Shown: in pieces, positions 19,156 to 32,956 of the stretch
Position numbering within the stretch: position 1 is the first letter of the stretch
How the letters are laid out: the number at the start of each line of letters is the position of its first letter
Notes under the pieces: model-generated
Databases searched by the model: none
The model's input: the letters and a program-made list of their open reading frames with translations, nothing else
Told to the model about the DNA's origin: nothing
Assembly (NCBI GenBank): GCA_947176655.1
Contig: CAMWRK010000002.1
Coordinates: 1-32,956 of the forward strand
Source of the DNA: an uncultured Prevotellaceae bacterium
GTDB taxonomy: Bacteria; Bacteroidota; Bacteroidia; Bacteroidales; Bacteroidaceae
DNA: 32,956 nt
Direction: 5' to 3'
Made by a program: the position numbers and the translations under genes

Positions 19156-19186
19156 TTGCGTGTGCGAACTTATTTTCATATCTTTG
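19156..19186 (+). promoter_or_regulatory. Bacteroidetes housekeeping-type promoter upstream of nadB
   Basis: TTG (19156-19158), 20-nt spacer, TATCTTTG (19179-19186), matching the -33 TTG / -7 TAnnTTTG pattern. Confidence 0.6.
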
Positions 19187-19268
19187 TGCAAATTAACGGA
19201 TACTGAATTCCGCGCACACCCAAGTATCAGGCGGACACAGGATTCACGACCAAGCAAAGAAAAAGAAA

Positions 19269-20855
19269 ATGATCAGGAAATTCGATTTTCTCATTATCGG
19301 AGGCGGCGTGGCAGGAATGAGCTACGCATTGAAAGTGAGCCAGAATGGTAAGGGTAACGTGGCTCTTGTTTGTAAGACAACACTGGGTGAGTCCAATACA
19401 TCGAAAGCACAGGGCGGAATAGCTTCCGTGACTGACACTACGGTGGACGATTTTGAAAAACATATCCGCGACACTATGATAGCCGGCGACTACATATCTG
19501 ATCCGGCTGCCGTAGAACAGGTTGTCAAAGGAGGCCCCTCGGGAATAAAGGATCTGCTTAAATGGGGAGTTAACTTTGACAGAAATGAAAACGGAGACTT
19601 CGACCTGCACAGAGAGGGAGGACATTCGGAATTCCGCATACTTCACCATGCCGACGACACGGGATATGAAATACAGCGCGGCCTGATGGAGGCTGTAAGG
19701 AACACCCCTAACATAACAGTGCTTGAAAACCACGTTGCCGTAGAGATAATAACGCAGCACCACATGGGCATACGTGTGACAAGACGCACACCGGACATAG
19801 AATGTTTCGGGGCATACATACTGAATACCGGAACAGGCAAGGTAGACACTTATCTGTCCAGAATAACAATGATAGCCACAGGAGGAACAGGTGCCGTATA
19901 CTCGTCCACTACAAACCCTAACATAGCAACCGGCGACGGAATAGCCATGGTGTACCGCGCCAAGGGTAAGGTGCGCGACATGGAGTTCGTGCAGTTCCAT
20001 CCAACGGCACTATACAATCCACAGGAAAAGCACCCGGCATATCTGATAACGGAAGCCATGCGCGGATACGGCGGTATACTGAGACTGCCTGACGGTACGG
20101 AGTTTATGCAAAAATACGACGAACGTCTTAGTCTGGCGCCGCGTGACATAGTGGCCCGTGCCATTGACAACGAGATGAAGATACACGGTCTGGAGCATGT
20201 ATGCCTGGATGTTACTCATAAGAATCCGGAGGAAACGAAGAAGCATTTCCCTAACATATACGCAAAATGTCTTTCCATAGGCATAGACATAACGAAGGAA
20301 TACATACCTGTGTCTCCATGTGCCCACTACATGTGCGGAGGTATAAAGGTAGATCTTGACGGACAGAGCAGCATACACCGTCTGTATGCCGTGGGAGAAT
20401 GTTCATGCACCGGCCTGCACGGCGGCAACCGTCTGGCAAGCAACTCCCTGATAGAAGCTGTAGTGTATGCCGATGCGGCGGCACGCCATTCCATAGAAAA
20501 CATAGACCGTTACACCTTTAACGACAGTATACCGGAATGGAACGACGAGGGCACAATGACCAACGAAGAGAAAGTGCTCATAGCGCAGGACATGAAAGAG
20601 GTGAACCAGATAATGTCGACATACGTGGGCATAGTGCGCAGCGACCTAAGACTTCATCGCGCCTGGGAACGGCTTGACCTGCTCTACGAGGAGACGGAAC
20701 ATCTGTTCAAGAGAGTGAAGCCTACAAAAGACATCTGCGAACTCAGAAACATGATAAACGTAGGTTATCTCATTACGCGTCAGGCACTGGAGAGAAAGGA
20801 AAGTCGCGGACTGCACTATACTATAGACTATCCGAAGCACGCCTACGATAAATGA
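19269..20855 (+). CDS. nadB: L-aspartate oxidase
   Basis: FLIIGGGVAGMSYAL FAD motif, KAQGGIASV, MEFVQFHPTAL, SPCAHYMCGGIKVD, GECSCTGLHGGNRLASNSLIEAVV. Confidence 0.96.
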   Translation: MIRKFDFLIIGGGVAGMSYALKVSQNGKGNVALVCKTTLGESNTSKAQGGIASVTDTTVDDFEKHIRDTMIAGDYISDPAAVEQVVKGGPSGIKDLLKWGVNFDRNENGDFDLHREGGHSEFRILHHADDTGYEIQRGLMEAVRNTPNITVLENHVAVEIITQHHMGIRVTRRTPDIECFGAYILNTGTGKVDTYLSRITMIATGGTGAVYSSTTNPNIATGDGIAMVYRAKGKVRDMEFVQFHPTALYNPQEKHPAYLITEAMRGYGGILRLPDGTEFMQKYDERLSLAPRDIVARAIDNEMKIHGLEHVCLDVTHKNPEETKKHFPNIYAKCLSIGIDITKEYIPVSPCAHYMCGGIKVDLDGQSSIHRLYAVGECSCTGLHGGNRLASNSLIEAVVYADAAARHSIENIDRYTFNDSIPEWNDEGTMTNEEKVLIAQDMKEVNQIMSTYVGIVRSDLRLHRAWERLDLLYEETEHLFKRVKPTKDICELRNMINVGYLITRQALERKESRGLHYTIDYPKHAYDK

Positions 20856-22339
20856 AGAAGAGAACATTCGGCATACTGCTGCAACTGGAATCCGTCTTTC
20901 TTGTTCTTACATCGGCTGTAAGCCTGTTTTTCAAGGAAAAAGATTGGATGGTTTTTATGCTGTGTGCCGTTTTTAGTTTCTCTGTAGGTGCCGCATGTAT
21001 ATCAGTAAGCAAATGGCAGAAGAGACACAGGGACACTGACAGTGACAAGTACTTTTCGCGTGCAGACAGCTTTATGGTAGTGGCACTGACATGGGTGTTA
21101 TTCTCCATAATAGGAATGATTCCGTTCATACGTATAACAGGAATGGACATAACGGACGCATTCTTCGAGACAATGTCTGGATTCACCACTACAGGAGCAT
21201 CAATAATAGACGATGTGGACGGACTGAGTCACGGACTGAAGTTCTGGCGATCCATAATACAATGGATGGGAGGGCTTGGAATAGTGGTATTCACATTTGC
21301 TCTTGTTCCTACGGGAGAGATGCGTAACAATAACATTTTCTCTGCCGAAGCTACAGGAATAAGCCTGGACAAGTTCAGTCCGAAGATAGGCTCCACAGCC
21401 AGAAGACTGCTTGTCATCTATCTTATTCTTACAATAATATGCGCCGCCTCTTATTATATAGGTCCCATGAGTGCATTCGACTCGGTATGTCACGCACTGA
21501 CAACAACGGCAACAGGAGGATTCTCCACACACACAGCAAGTATGGCTCATTTTCAATCACCATATATAGAATACGTATGTTCTGTGTTTATGATTTTGTC
21601 AAGCCTTAATTTTGCCATGTACTATTATGCCGTAGTCAAACGGTGGGACATAATACGCAATAATGAGGAAATCAATATTTTCTTCAAGATTGTATTTACG
21701 GCCATCATAGTATTCATGCTGCTTTTCAATTTTGCTTCCTTTACGACAGAAAACATAAACAAACTGCCGTCAGGTGCGGAAGAACAGTTCAGGTCTGCAC
21801 TGTTTCATGTATCAACCATAATAAGCAGTACCGGATTCGCTGCAACGAAGTTCGATTATGTATCATGGGGTGAAATATTTATCATGCCTACAATAATCCT
21901 GATGATTATAGGTTCGTGTGCAGGAAGTACCTCCGGAGGTATAAAAGTGGTGCGGTTCATAGTTCTTTTCAAGGCCATACGTAACGAGTTTTTCAAACAA
22001 CTGCATCCGAGAGCCGTTGTCAGCGTATGTCTTGGCGGACGTGTAATAAACGATGACAGAGTGAAAAGAACACTCTGTTTCATCATCATATATGTAGGTA
22101 TGGTAATAACAGGAATAACTGTAATGACAGGATTTGGAATGGACTATGTTACAGGGTTCGGCAGCACAGTGTCGGCACTGAGCAACATAGGGCCAGGAGC
22201 AGGAATGACGGGCCCGTCAAACAACTATGCCGACATACATCCGGTGATAAAGTGGCTGATGAGTTTCTACATGCTAACTGGACGTCTGGAAATATATACT
22301 GTACTTTCTTTGTTCATGCCAAGTTTCTATAACAAATAA
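20852..22339 (+). CDS. trkH: TrkH-family potassium uptake protein
   Basis: TMSGFTTTGASII, WRSIIQWMGGLGIVVF, TTTATGGFSTH, SSTGFAA, GSCAGSTSGGIKVVR. ATGA overlap with nadB. Confidence 0.94.
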   Translation: MKKRTFGILLQLESVFLVLTSAVSLFFKEKDWMVFMLCAVFSFSVGAACISVSKWQKRHRDTDSDKYFSRADSFMVVALTWVLFSIIGMIPFIRITGMDITDAFFETMSGFTTTGASIIDDVDGLSHGLKFWRSIIQWMGGLGIVVFTFALVPTGEMRNNNIFSAEATGISLDKFSPKIGSTARRLLVIYLILTIICAASYYIGPMSAFDSVCHALTTTATGGFSTHTASMAHFQSPYIEYVCSVFMILSSLNFAMYYYAVVKRWDIIRNNEEINIFFKIVFTAIIVFMLLFNFASFTTENINKLPSGAEEQFRSALFHVSTIISSTGFAATKFDYVSWGEIFIMPTIILMIIGSCAGSTSGGIKVVRFIVLFKAIRNEFFKQLHPRAVVSVCLGGRVINDDRVKRTLCFIIIYVGMVITGITVMTGFGMDYVTGFGSTVSALSNIGPGAGMTGPSNNYADIHPVIKWLMSFYMLTGRLEIYTVLSLFMPSFYNK

Positions 22340-22354
22340 ACAGATAAACAAATC

Positions 22355-23143
22355 ATGGCTATAATATATCCTTCACCTGTATTCGGTCCGGTAAAAAGCA
22401 GAAGATTAGGAGTGTCGTTAGGCATAAATCTGATGCCTGGTGACGGCAAGTGCTGTTCGTTCGACTGTGTGTACTGCGAATGCGGGCTTAACGGCGACCA
22501 CAGACCAAAACAAAAGATGCCGTCAGCTAATGAAGTGAACCGTGGTCTTGAAAAGAAACTTAAAGAAATGAAAGAACGCAAGGAAATGCTTGATGTACTC
22601 ACCTTTTCAGGAAACGGTGAACCTACAATACATCCGCAGTTCGGAGAGATAGTGGACATGGTGCTGTCTCTGCGTGACATATACTATCCTAACGCAAAAG
22701 TTTCTGTCATTTCCAACAGTACACAGGTTCACAGGGACGAAGTGAGAAATGCACTGATGAAAGTGGACAACCCTCTTATGAAACTTGACACTGTATCGGA
22801 GAAATACATAAAAATTGTAGATCGTCCTACAGGAAAATATGATGTAAACGATATAATAGAGAATATTGCACGCATGAACGGGCATGCAATAGTTCAGACC
22901 ATGTTTATGAGAGGTTGCATAAAGGACGAAAAAGGAAACATGGTGTCAGTAGACAATTGCGGAAACGAATATATAGAATCTTACATAAAGGCACTGGAAA
23001 AAATAAAACCAAGACAGGTGATGATTTACACTCTCGACAGGGAATGGCCGGTGCAGGGACTGGAAAAAGCTGATAGTGAGACAATGGACGCAATAGCGGA
23101 AAAAATACGTATGGCAGGCTTCTATACAAGTGTAAGCTACTGA
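22355..23143 (+). CDS. Radical SAM protein
   Basis: CCSFDCVYCEC (CxxxCxxC) and LTFSGNGEPTIHP radical-SAM motifs. Confidence 0.9.
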   Translation: MAIIYPSPVFGPVKSRRLGVSLGINLMPGDGKCCSFDCVYCECGLNGDHRPKQKMPSANEVNRGLEKKLKEMKERKEMLDVLTFSGNGEPTIHPQFGEIVDMVLSLRDIYYPNAKVSVISNSTQVHRDEVRNALMKVDNPLMKLDTVSEKYIKIVDRPTGKYDVNDIIENIARMNGHAIVQTMFMRGCIKDEKGNMVSVDNCGNEYIESYIKALEKIKPRQVMIYTLDREWPVQGLEKADSETMDAIAEKIRMAGFYTSVSY

Positions 23144-23209
23144 ATATACTCACATATCTCCATTATAATAAAAAAATGGAACGGTAATATTTGTTTTGCC
23201 GTTAATTAA

Positions 23210-23869
23210 ATGTACATAAGATATATCATAACGATGATGCTTGCCATGTTCTGTTGCATTGCCAGTGCACAGGACACAACGGATATTACATGCATGTCGG
23301 AAGATATGTTCGAGATAAATACTCTGCCTACAGAGTATAAAATAAAGTTACAGATATACAGGTATAAGAAAATGTATGTATATGAAGGAGATACTATGTT
23401 TCAGTATCTTTTGCCTGAATTGCCTGTATATGCACCAATTAAATTCAAAAGCCGCAGACAGCGGGAAAAGTACGACCGTCTTGTGTACAACGTAAAGAAA
23501 GTTCTGCCTCTGGCACAGCAGGCAAACGCGCTTATAAAGGAAACTTACGAAACACTGGAAATGCTGCCAGACAAGAAAAGCAAGGACGCACACATAAAAG
23601 CTGTGGAAAAAGATGTGAAGAAGCAGTTTACACCTATGATGAGACAACTCACATATTCGCAAGGAAAACTGCTGATTAAACTGATAGACAGAGAATGCAA
23701 CCAGACATCATACGAAATAGTAAAAGCTTTTCTCGGACCGGCAAAAGCTACTTTCTATCAGATTTTCGCATGGACATTCCGTGCTTCGTTGAAAAAAGAA
23801 TATGACCCTGAAAATGACGATAAGATGATAGAGAGGGTGGTGGTTCAGGTGGAAGCCGGCGTATTGTGA
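23210..23869 (+). CDS. DUF4294-type secreted protein
   Basis: Signal peptide followed by YDRLVYNVKKVLPLAQQANALIKETYETLE and TSYEIVKAFLGPAKATFYQIFAWTF, as recalled for the Bacteroidetes DUF4294 family. Confidence 0.8.
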   Translation: MYIRYIITMMLAMFCCIASAQDTTDITCMSEDMFEINTLPTEYKIKLQIYRYKKMYVYEGDTMFQYLLPELPVYAPIKFKSRRQREKYDRLVYNVKKVLPLAQQANALIKETYETLEMLPDKKSKDAHIKAVEKDVKKQFTPMMRQLTYSQGKLLIKLIDRECNQTSYEIVKAFLGPAKATFYQIFAWTFRASLKKEYDPENDDKMIERVVVQVEAGVL

Positions 23870-23918
23870 TTACATACAAAACACAAATACTAAATAAAAA
23901 GCATCATTATAATAATAA

Positions 23919-24458
23919 ATGAGAAAACTTAAGGTTACGGAAATGGGACGCATAAGTCCGCAAGAATTTCAGAAAGCACGTAAGACACCGATAGTAGTAG
24001 TTCTGGATTACGTAAGAAGTCTGTACAATGTAGGCAGCGTGTTCAGAACAGCCGATGCCATGCGCCTCGAAGGAATATATCTGTGCGGAATAACAGCCAC
24101 TCCTCCTAACATAGAAATACATAAAACTGCGCTCGGTGCTGAAGATACTGTATCGTGGCAATACTTCTGCAATACCGAAGATGCTGTTGCGTCGCTCAAA
24201 AATGAAGGATACACTATAATGGCAGTGGAACAATGTGAAGGAAGTACCATGCTTAATGAATTCAGACCGGACAGTGACAAAAAGTATGCCATTATACTTG
24301 GAAATGAAGTGAAAGGAGTACAGCAGCACATAGTGGATATGGCTGACGGATGTATTGAAATACCGCAGTTCGGAACCAAACACAGCATGAATGTTTCTGT
24401 TACGGCAGGCATTATAATATGGGATATGATGCAGAAAAGTTATCTACATTTATGTTGA
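23919..24458 (+). CDS. TrmH/SpoU-family RNA methyltransferase (second)
   Basis: VVLDYVRSLYNVGSVFRTADAMRLEGIYLCG, IILGNEVKGV, IPQFGTKHSMNVSVTAGI motifs. Confidence 0.94.
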   Translation: MRKLKVTEMGRISPQEFQKARKTPIVVVLDYVRSLYNVGSVFRTADAMRLEGIYLCGITATPPNIEIHKTALGAEDTVSWQYFCNTEDAVASLKNEGYTIMAVEQCEGSTMLNEFRPDSDKKYAIILGNEVKGVQQHIVDMADGCIEIPQFGTKHSMNVSVTAGIIIWDMMQKSYLHLC

Positions 24459-24704
24459 TAACCTTGATGAAAAAACATGTATAACAAATATTCCAATGAA
24501 GATAAAATTTAAAATATTTTCTTTTCAACATAGTAGAATACACTATAAACATGGTTATAGATAACAGTATCAACATTACAAAAATAATATATAAAACATA
24601 CATAATCAATATCTTTAGTATTAAGTAAAGCAAAGTTATCTACATTATCAACACAGTATTATTATCATCATTCATTTATAAAAAATAAATAAACAAAAAT
24701 AATA
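24440..24704. other. Candidate chromosomal replication origin (oriC): AT-rich gap with clustered DnaA-box-like sequences
   Basis: TTATCTACA at 24440-24448 and 24636-24644; TTATCAACA at 24645-24653 and inverted (TGTTGATAA) at 24453-24461; TTTTCAACA at 24522-24530; GTATCAACA at 24567-24575; very AT-rich DNA up to nadA. Located at a shift in third-position strand composition. Confidence 0.6.
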
Positions 24705-25640
24705 ATGAACCTTAAAGACAAAATACGCAGGATGTGCCGTGAAAAGAATGCGGTTATCATGGCACACTATTATACGGACGGAGAAATACAGGAAATAGCT
24801 GACTTTGTCGGTGATTCTCTTGCTCTCGCACAGAAAGCTGCCAGAACTGATGCTGATATAATAGTAATGTGCGGTGTACATTTCATGGGCGAGACAAGTA
24901 AGATTCTTTGTCCGGACAAGAAAGTTCTTGTTCCGGATATGGAGGCTACGTGTTCGTTGGCCGAAAGCTGTCCGGCAGACAAATTTGCTGAATTTGTAGC
25001 TTCACATCCAGAACATACGGTAATAAGTTATGTAAACACTACGGCTGCTACAAAAGCTGTGACAGACATAGTGGTGACAAGCAGTAACGCACGTCAGATA
25101 GTGGAGTCTCTTCCGAAAGATATGCCTATTATATTCGGTCCTGACCGCAATCTCGGAGGATATATAAACAGTATAACAGGAAGAAACATGTTGTTATGGG
25201 ATGGAGCCTGTCATGTACATGAAAAGTTTTCGGTAGAGAAAATACTGGAGTTGAAAGAGCAGTATCCTGATGCAAAGTTGCTGGTACATCCGGAATGTCG
25301 TGGAGCTGTCGTAAGACTGGCGGATAAGGTTGGATCGACTGCTGCATTGTTGAAGTACAGTATAAGCAGTCCTGCCACAACATTCATAGTAGCTACGGAA
25401 AGCGGTATTCTGCACGAAATGCAGAAAGCCTGTCCGGAAAAGACATTTATCCCTGCACCCCCTGATGACAGCACGTGTGCCTGCAATGAGTGTTCATACA
25501 TGAAACTTGTAACAATGCAGAAATTGTACGATTGTCTGCTAAACGAGTCACCTGAGATACTTGTAGATGCCGAAATAGCAAATAAAGCCATACGCCCAAT
25601 AAACCGTATGCTTGAAATATCAGAGAAATTAGGATTATAA
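24705..25640 (+). CDS. nadA: Quinolinate synthase
   Basis: AVIMAHYYTDGEIQEIADFVGDSLALAQKA, HPECRGAVVRLADKVGSTAALLKY, CACNECSYMKL. Confidence 0.96.
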   Translation: MNLKDKIRRMCREKNAVIMAHYYTDGEIQEIADFVGDSLALAQKAARTDADIIVMCGVHFMGETSKILCPDKKVLVPDMEATCSLAESCPADKFAEFVASHPEHTVISYVNTTAATKAVTDIVVTSSNARQIVESLPKDMPIIFGPDRNLGGYINSITGRNMLLWDGACHVHEKFSVEKILELKEQYPDAKLLVHPECRGAVVRLADKVGSTAALLKYSISSPATTFIVATESGILHEMQKACPEKTFIPAPPDDSTCACNECSYMKLVTMQKLYDCLLNESPEILVDAEIANKAIRPINRMLEISEKLGL

Positions 25641-25667
25641 AAACTAAATACATACATATACAATAAA

Positions 25668-26765
25668 ATGAAAGCAGGTATAGTTGGTCTCCCAAACGTG
25701 GGTAAATCCACACTTTTTAACTGTCTGTCAAGTGCGAAGGCGCAGGCAGCCAATTTTCCTTTCTGTACTATAGATGCACAATTGGGTCAGGTGAGTGTTC
25801 CGGACGAGCGTCTGACACGTCTTGCTGAAATAGTAAAACCGGGTAGAATAGTTCCGGCTGTATGTGATATAGTGGATATTGCTGGTCTGGTTAAAGGAGC
25901 CAGCAAAGGTGAGGGACTTGGAAATCAGTTTCTTGCAAATATACGTGAGTGTGATGCCATAATACACGTGTTACGTTGCTTTGACGATTCTGGCATAGTG
26001 CATGTGGATGGCAGTGTAGATCCTGTACGCGACAAGGAAATAATAGACATGGAACTTCAGCTTAAGGATCTGGAGACATTGGAGAACCGTGCGAAGCGTG
26101 TGGAGAAAGCGGCACGGGTTGGTGGAGACAAGGCTGCCAAGATAGAGATGGATGTTATAGATGCTTACCGTAAGGCATTGCTTGAAGGAAAGAGCGCGAG
26201 AACCGTTACATTCGATACTGAAGATGAAACGGCAGCTGCAAAATCTTTGTTTCTACTTACAGCCAAGCCTGTATTGTATGTATGTAATGTGGACGACAAG
26301 AGTGCTTCTACAGGTAACGTACATACTGAACGTGTAGCCGAGGCTATAAAGGATGAGGATGCGGAGATGCTTGTAATAAGTGCTCAGACCGAGGCTGACA
26401 TTGCCGAACTGGAGACATACGAGGAAAAACATATGTTCCTTGAAGATATGGGTTTGAGCGAGAGCGGATGCAATCGTTTGATAAAGGCAATATACAGTTT
26501 ACTTACATTGCAGACATTCATAACGGCAGGCGAGATGGAGGTAAAGGCATGGACATTCCGCAAGGGCTGGAAAGCTCCGCAGTGTGCAGGTGTGATACAC
26601 ACTGATTTTGAAAAGGGTTTCATACGTGCTGAAGTTATAAAGTATGATGACTATATAAAGTATGGCAGTGAAGCTGCTGTGAGGGAAGCCGGTAAAATGG
26701 GTGTGGAAGGTAAGGAATATGTGGTTCAGGATGGCGACATAATGCACTTCCGCTTTAATGTATAA
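25668..26765 (+). CDS. ychF: Redox-regulated ATPase/GTPase YchF (OLA1 family)
   Basis: [63 protein letters not shown]-terminal TGS domain. Confidence 0.97.
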   Translation: MKAGIVGLPNVGKSTLFNCLSSAKAQAANFPFCTIDAQLGQVSVPDERLTRLAEIVKPGRIVPAVCDIVDIAGLVKGASKGEGLGNQFLANIRECDAIIHVLRCFDDSGIVHVDGSVDPVRDKEIIDMELQLKDLETLENRAKRVEKAARVGGDKAAKIEMDVIDAYRKALLEGKSARTVTFDTEDETAAAKSLFLLTAKPVLYVCNVDDKSASTGNVHTERVAEAIKDEDAEMLVISAQTEADIAELETYEEKHMFLEDMGLSESGCNRLIKAIYSLLTLQTFITAGEMEVKAWTFRKGWKAPQCAGVIHTDFEKGFIRAEVIKYDDYIKYGSEAAVREAGKMGVEGKEYVVQDGDIMHFRFNV

Positions 26766-26774
26766 TAATAGTAT

Positions 26775-27668
26775 ATGCACAATATTGTATATATAAATTG
26801 GAATCCGGACATAGTGGCTTTGAATCTGGGCTTCATGGAGATACGATGGTATTCAGTGTTTTGGTGTCTGGGTTTGCTGGCTGTGTACTGTCTGATGCAT
26901 CATTTGTACAGAAAGCAGGGAATAGAAGAGGAAAAGTTCGAGCCTATGTTCATATACTGCTTCTTTGGAATACTTATAGGTGCGCGTCTCGGACATTGCC
27001 TCTTCTATGAACCTGTTTATTATCTTTCGCATCCCATGGAAATGCTTCTGCCTATGCGCAAACTCGCAGACGGAAGCTGGCATTTTACCGGATACGAAGG
27101 ATTGGCTTCACATGGCGGAACCATAGGTCTGATGGTTGCTTTGTTGCTGTACAGCAGGAAGACAAAACTTAACATAATGCACGTGCTGGACAATGTTGCT
27201 ATAGTTACTCCGGTATGTGCATGTGCCATACGTCTTGGAAACCTGATGAATTCCGAAATAATAGGCCGTCCCACGGATTTGCCATGGGCATTCGTGTTCG
27301 GACGTGTGGACATGCAGCCACGCCATCCCGGACAATTGTATGAGGCTGTGTGTTATTTTGTGTTCTTCTTTATAGGATGGATAATTTACAGCAGAACTGG
27401 TGATGCCAATCCGACAAACGAAAATATATGGCGGGACAGAAAACATATATTTGATACCAGAATAGGGTCTGGATTCTACTTTGGTTTATGTATATTTCTC
27501 ATATTTATGTCAAGAATATTAATAGAGTTTACAAAGGAGAATCAGGTTGACTTCGAATCATCCATGTTATTCAATATGGGACAGTTGTTGAGTATTCCTT
27601 TTGTATTGTTAGGTATATATTGTATGTTAGGAGGAAAATATTGTCGCAATTTAAGTGCTTATAAGTAA
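26775..27668 (+). CDS. lgt: Prolipoprotein diacylglyceryl transferase
   Basis: IRWYSVFWCLGL, GARLGHCLFYEP, EGLASHGGTIG, RLGNLMNSEIIGRPTDLPWAFVF, RHPGQLYEA. Confidence 0.95.
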   Translation: MHNIVYINWNPDIVALNLGFMEIRWYSVFWCLGLLAVYCLMHHLYRKQGIEEEKFEPMFIYCFFGILIGARLGHCLFYEPVYYLSHPMEMLLPMRKLADGSWHFTGYEGLASHGGTIGLMVALLLYSRKTKLNIMHVLDNVAIVTPVCACAIRLGNLMNSEIIGRPTDLPWAFVFGRVDMQPRHPGQLYEAVCYFVFFFIGWIIYSRTGDANPTNENIWRDRKHIFDTRIGSGFYFGLCIFLIFMSRILIEFTKENQVDFESSMLFNMGQLLSIPFVLLGIYCMLGGKYCRNLSAYK

Positions 27669-27684
27669 AAAATATAACCAATAA

Positions 27685-31953
<4,269 letters not shown>

Positions 31954-31987
31954 ACAACAATATGGCGTCTACTTAATTTAATGGCTT

Positions 31988-32809
31988 ATGGCTAAAAAGT
32001 TTTGCATATTTATATTATGCTGCATAAATGCTTTGACATTTTATGCCCAACGGACGGATACCGTTTCTGTCTACAGCAGTTCAATGAAAAAGGAGATAAA
32101 GAACGTTGTGATATTTCCCGACGGATACGATTCCGGAGACAAATATCCTGTATTGTACCTTCTGCACGGATACGGCGGTAATCACAAGACATGGCTCAAC
32201 ATAAAACCGGAACTGCCTGTGCTTGCCTCTTCACATGGGATGATAATCGTATGTCCGGACGGTGCCAAGTCATGGTATTGGGACAGTCCTAAGGATTCGG
32301 CATTGCGATATGAAACATACGTGTCTTCCGAACTTACAGACTATATAGACTCGCATTACAAGACAAAGGCGGACAAATCAGGAAGAGCCGTAACTGGACT
32401 GAGCATGGGAGGACAGGGAGCCTTGTGGCTTGGCATTCGCCATCAGGATGTTTTCGGTGCGTGTGGTTCTACAAGCGGCGGTGTCGACATACGTCCGTTT
32501 CCTGACAATTGGGACATGAAGAAATCTTTGGGCGAATACCGCGACAACATTGAAATCTGGGACAGGCACACCATTGTAAGCATTCTTCCTTTAGTGCGCA
32601 ATGGTCTGCCCATTTATATTGACTGCGGTACTGACGATTTCTTCTACAACGTCAATGAAAAGTTGCACAAAGAGATGCTTTACAGAAACATAAGACACGA
32701 ATACGTGACACGTCCCGGCAGACACAACGCTTCCTATTGGAACTTCTCAATAGAGTTTCAGATGCTCTTCTTCTCAAACTATTTCAAGGGCAAGGAGGTA
32801 TACAGATAG
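31988..32809 (+). CDS. Secreted alpha/beta-hydrolase esterase (esterase D/putative esterase family)
   Basis: YPVLYLLHGYGGNHKTW, TGLSMGGQGALWLGIRH nucleophile elbow, GTDDFFY, C-terminal RPGRHNASYW. Confidence 0.92.
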   Translation: MAKKFCIFILCCINALTFYAQRTDTVSVYSSSMKKEIKNVVIFPDGYDSGDKYPVLYLLHGYGGNHKTWLNIKPELPVLASSHGMIIVCPDGAKSWYWDSPKDSALRYETYVSSELTDYIDSHYKTKADKSGRAVTGLSMGGQGALWLGIRHQDVFGACGSTSGGVDIRPFPDNWDMKKSLGEYRDNIEIWDRHTIVSILPLVRNGLPIYIDCGTDDFFYNVNEKLHKEMLYRNIRHEYVTRPGRHNASYWNFSIEFQMLFFSNYFKGKEVYR

Positions 32810-32861
32810 GCATTTCTGTCCTGTTGCTTCACTGTACATGGTGTAATTGTAAATATCGTTT

Positions 32862-32956
32862 ATGGCGAATAGATATTTGTTGGGTTTTGATATAGGTAGT
32901 TCTTCAGTCAAGGCTTCGTTGGTGAATGCCGATACAGGGAAGTGTGTTGCTACTGC
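32862..32956 (+). CDS. FGGY-family carbohydrate kinase (xylulokinase-like), N-terminal fragment; runs off the window
   Basis: ATG at 32862 opens MANRYLLGFDIGSSSVKASLVNADTGKCVAT, the FGGY/actin-like phosphate-1 motif; absent from the ORF track because of truncation. Confidence 0.8.
   Translation, partial: MANRYLLGFDIGSSSVKASLVNADTGKCVAT

Noticed and set aside
24459-24704. Small-RNA or phage attachment-site reading of the AT-rich gap
   Set aside because: No tRNA, integrase, promoter-terminator pair or stable stem was evident; clustered DnaA-like boxes fit better.

Overview
This is a chromosomal window from a Bacteroidales-type genome (Prevotella/Bacteroides-like by protein families and TAnnTTTG promoter elements). 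All calls come from reading the sequence and recognising families; no searches were run. From left to right: (i) the 3' end of a transglutaminase-neighbour/F5-8-like protein; (ii) a + strand cassette of BspA-type LRR protein, Wzy/O-antigen-ligase-like protein with a TPR tail, small lipoprotein with papain/C39-like features, and a second LRR protein. The two LRR genes appear identical over about 1.42 kb, with divergence confined to the first ~170 bp; (iii) a - strand block: Na/Pi cotransporter, PfkB sugar kinase, GH2 beta-galactosidase with F5/8 domain, DEAD-box helicase, GNAT and CPBP protease; (iv) an intergenic region near 17.85 kb with nested 22-bp-periodic hairpins, next to a compact PBP4-like carboxypeptidase; (v) a + strand block: nadB, trkH, radical SAM, DUF4294, a TrmH-family methyltransferase, nadA, ychF, lgt, ricin-GH2, esterase and a truncated FGGY kinase. 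The strongest observation is the AT-rich trmH/nadA gap (about 24.44-24.70 kb). It holds a cluster of DnaA-box-like 9-mers and sits where third-position base preference on the + strand switches from A/C-rich to G/T-rich, which makes it a good candidate replication origin (oriC) not adjacent to dnaA within this window. The second most interesting item is the duplicated LRR / Wzy-TPR / C39-like lipoprotein cassette.
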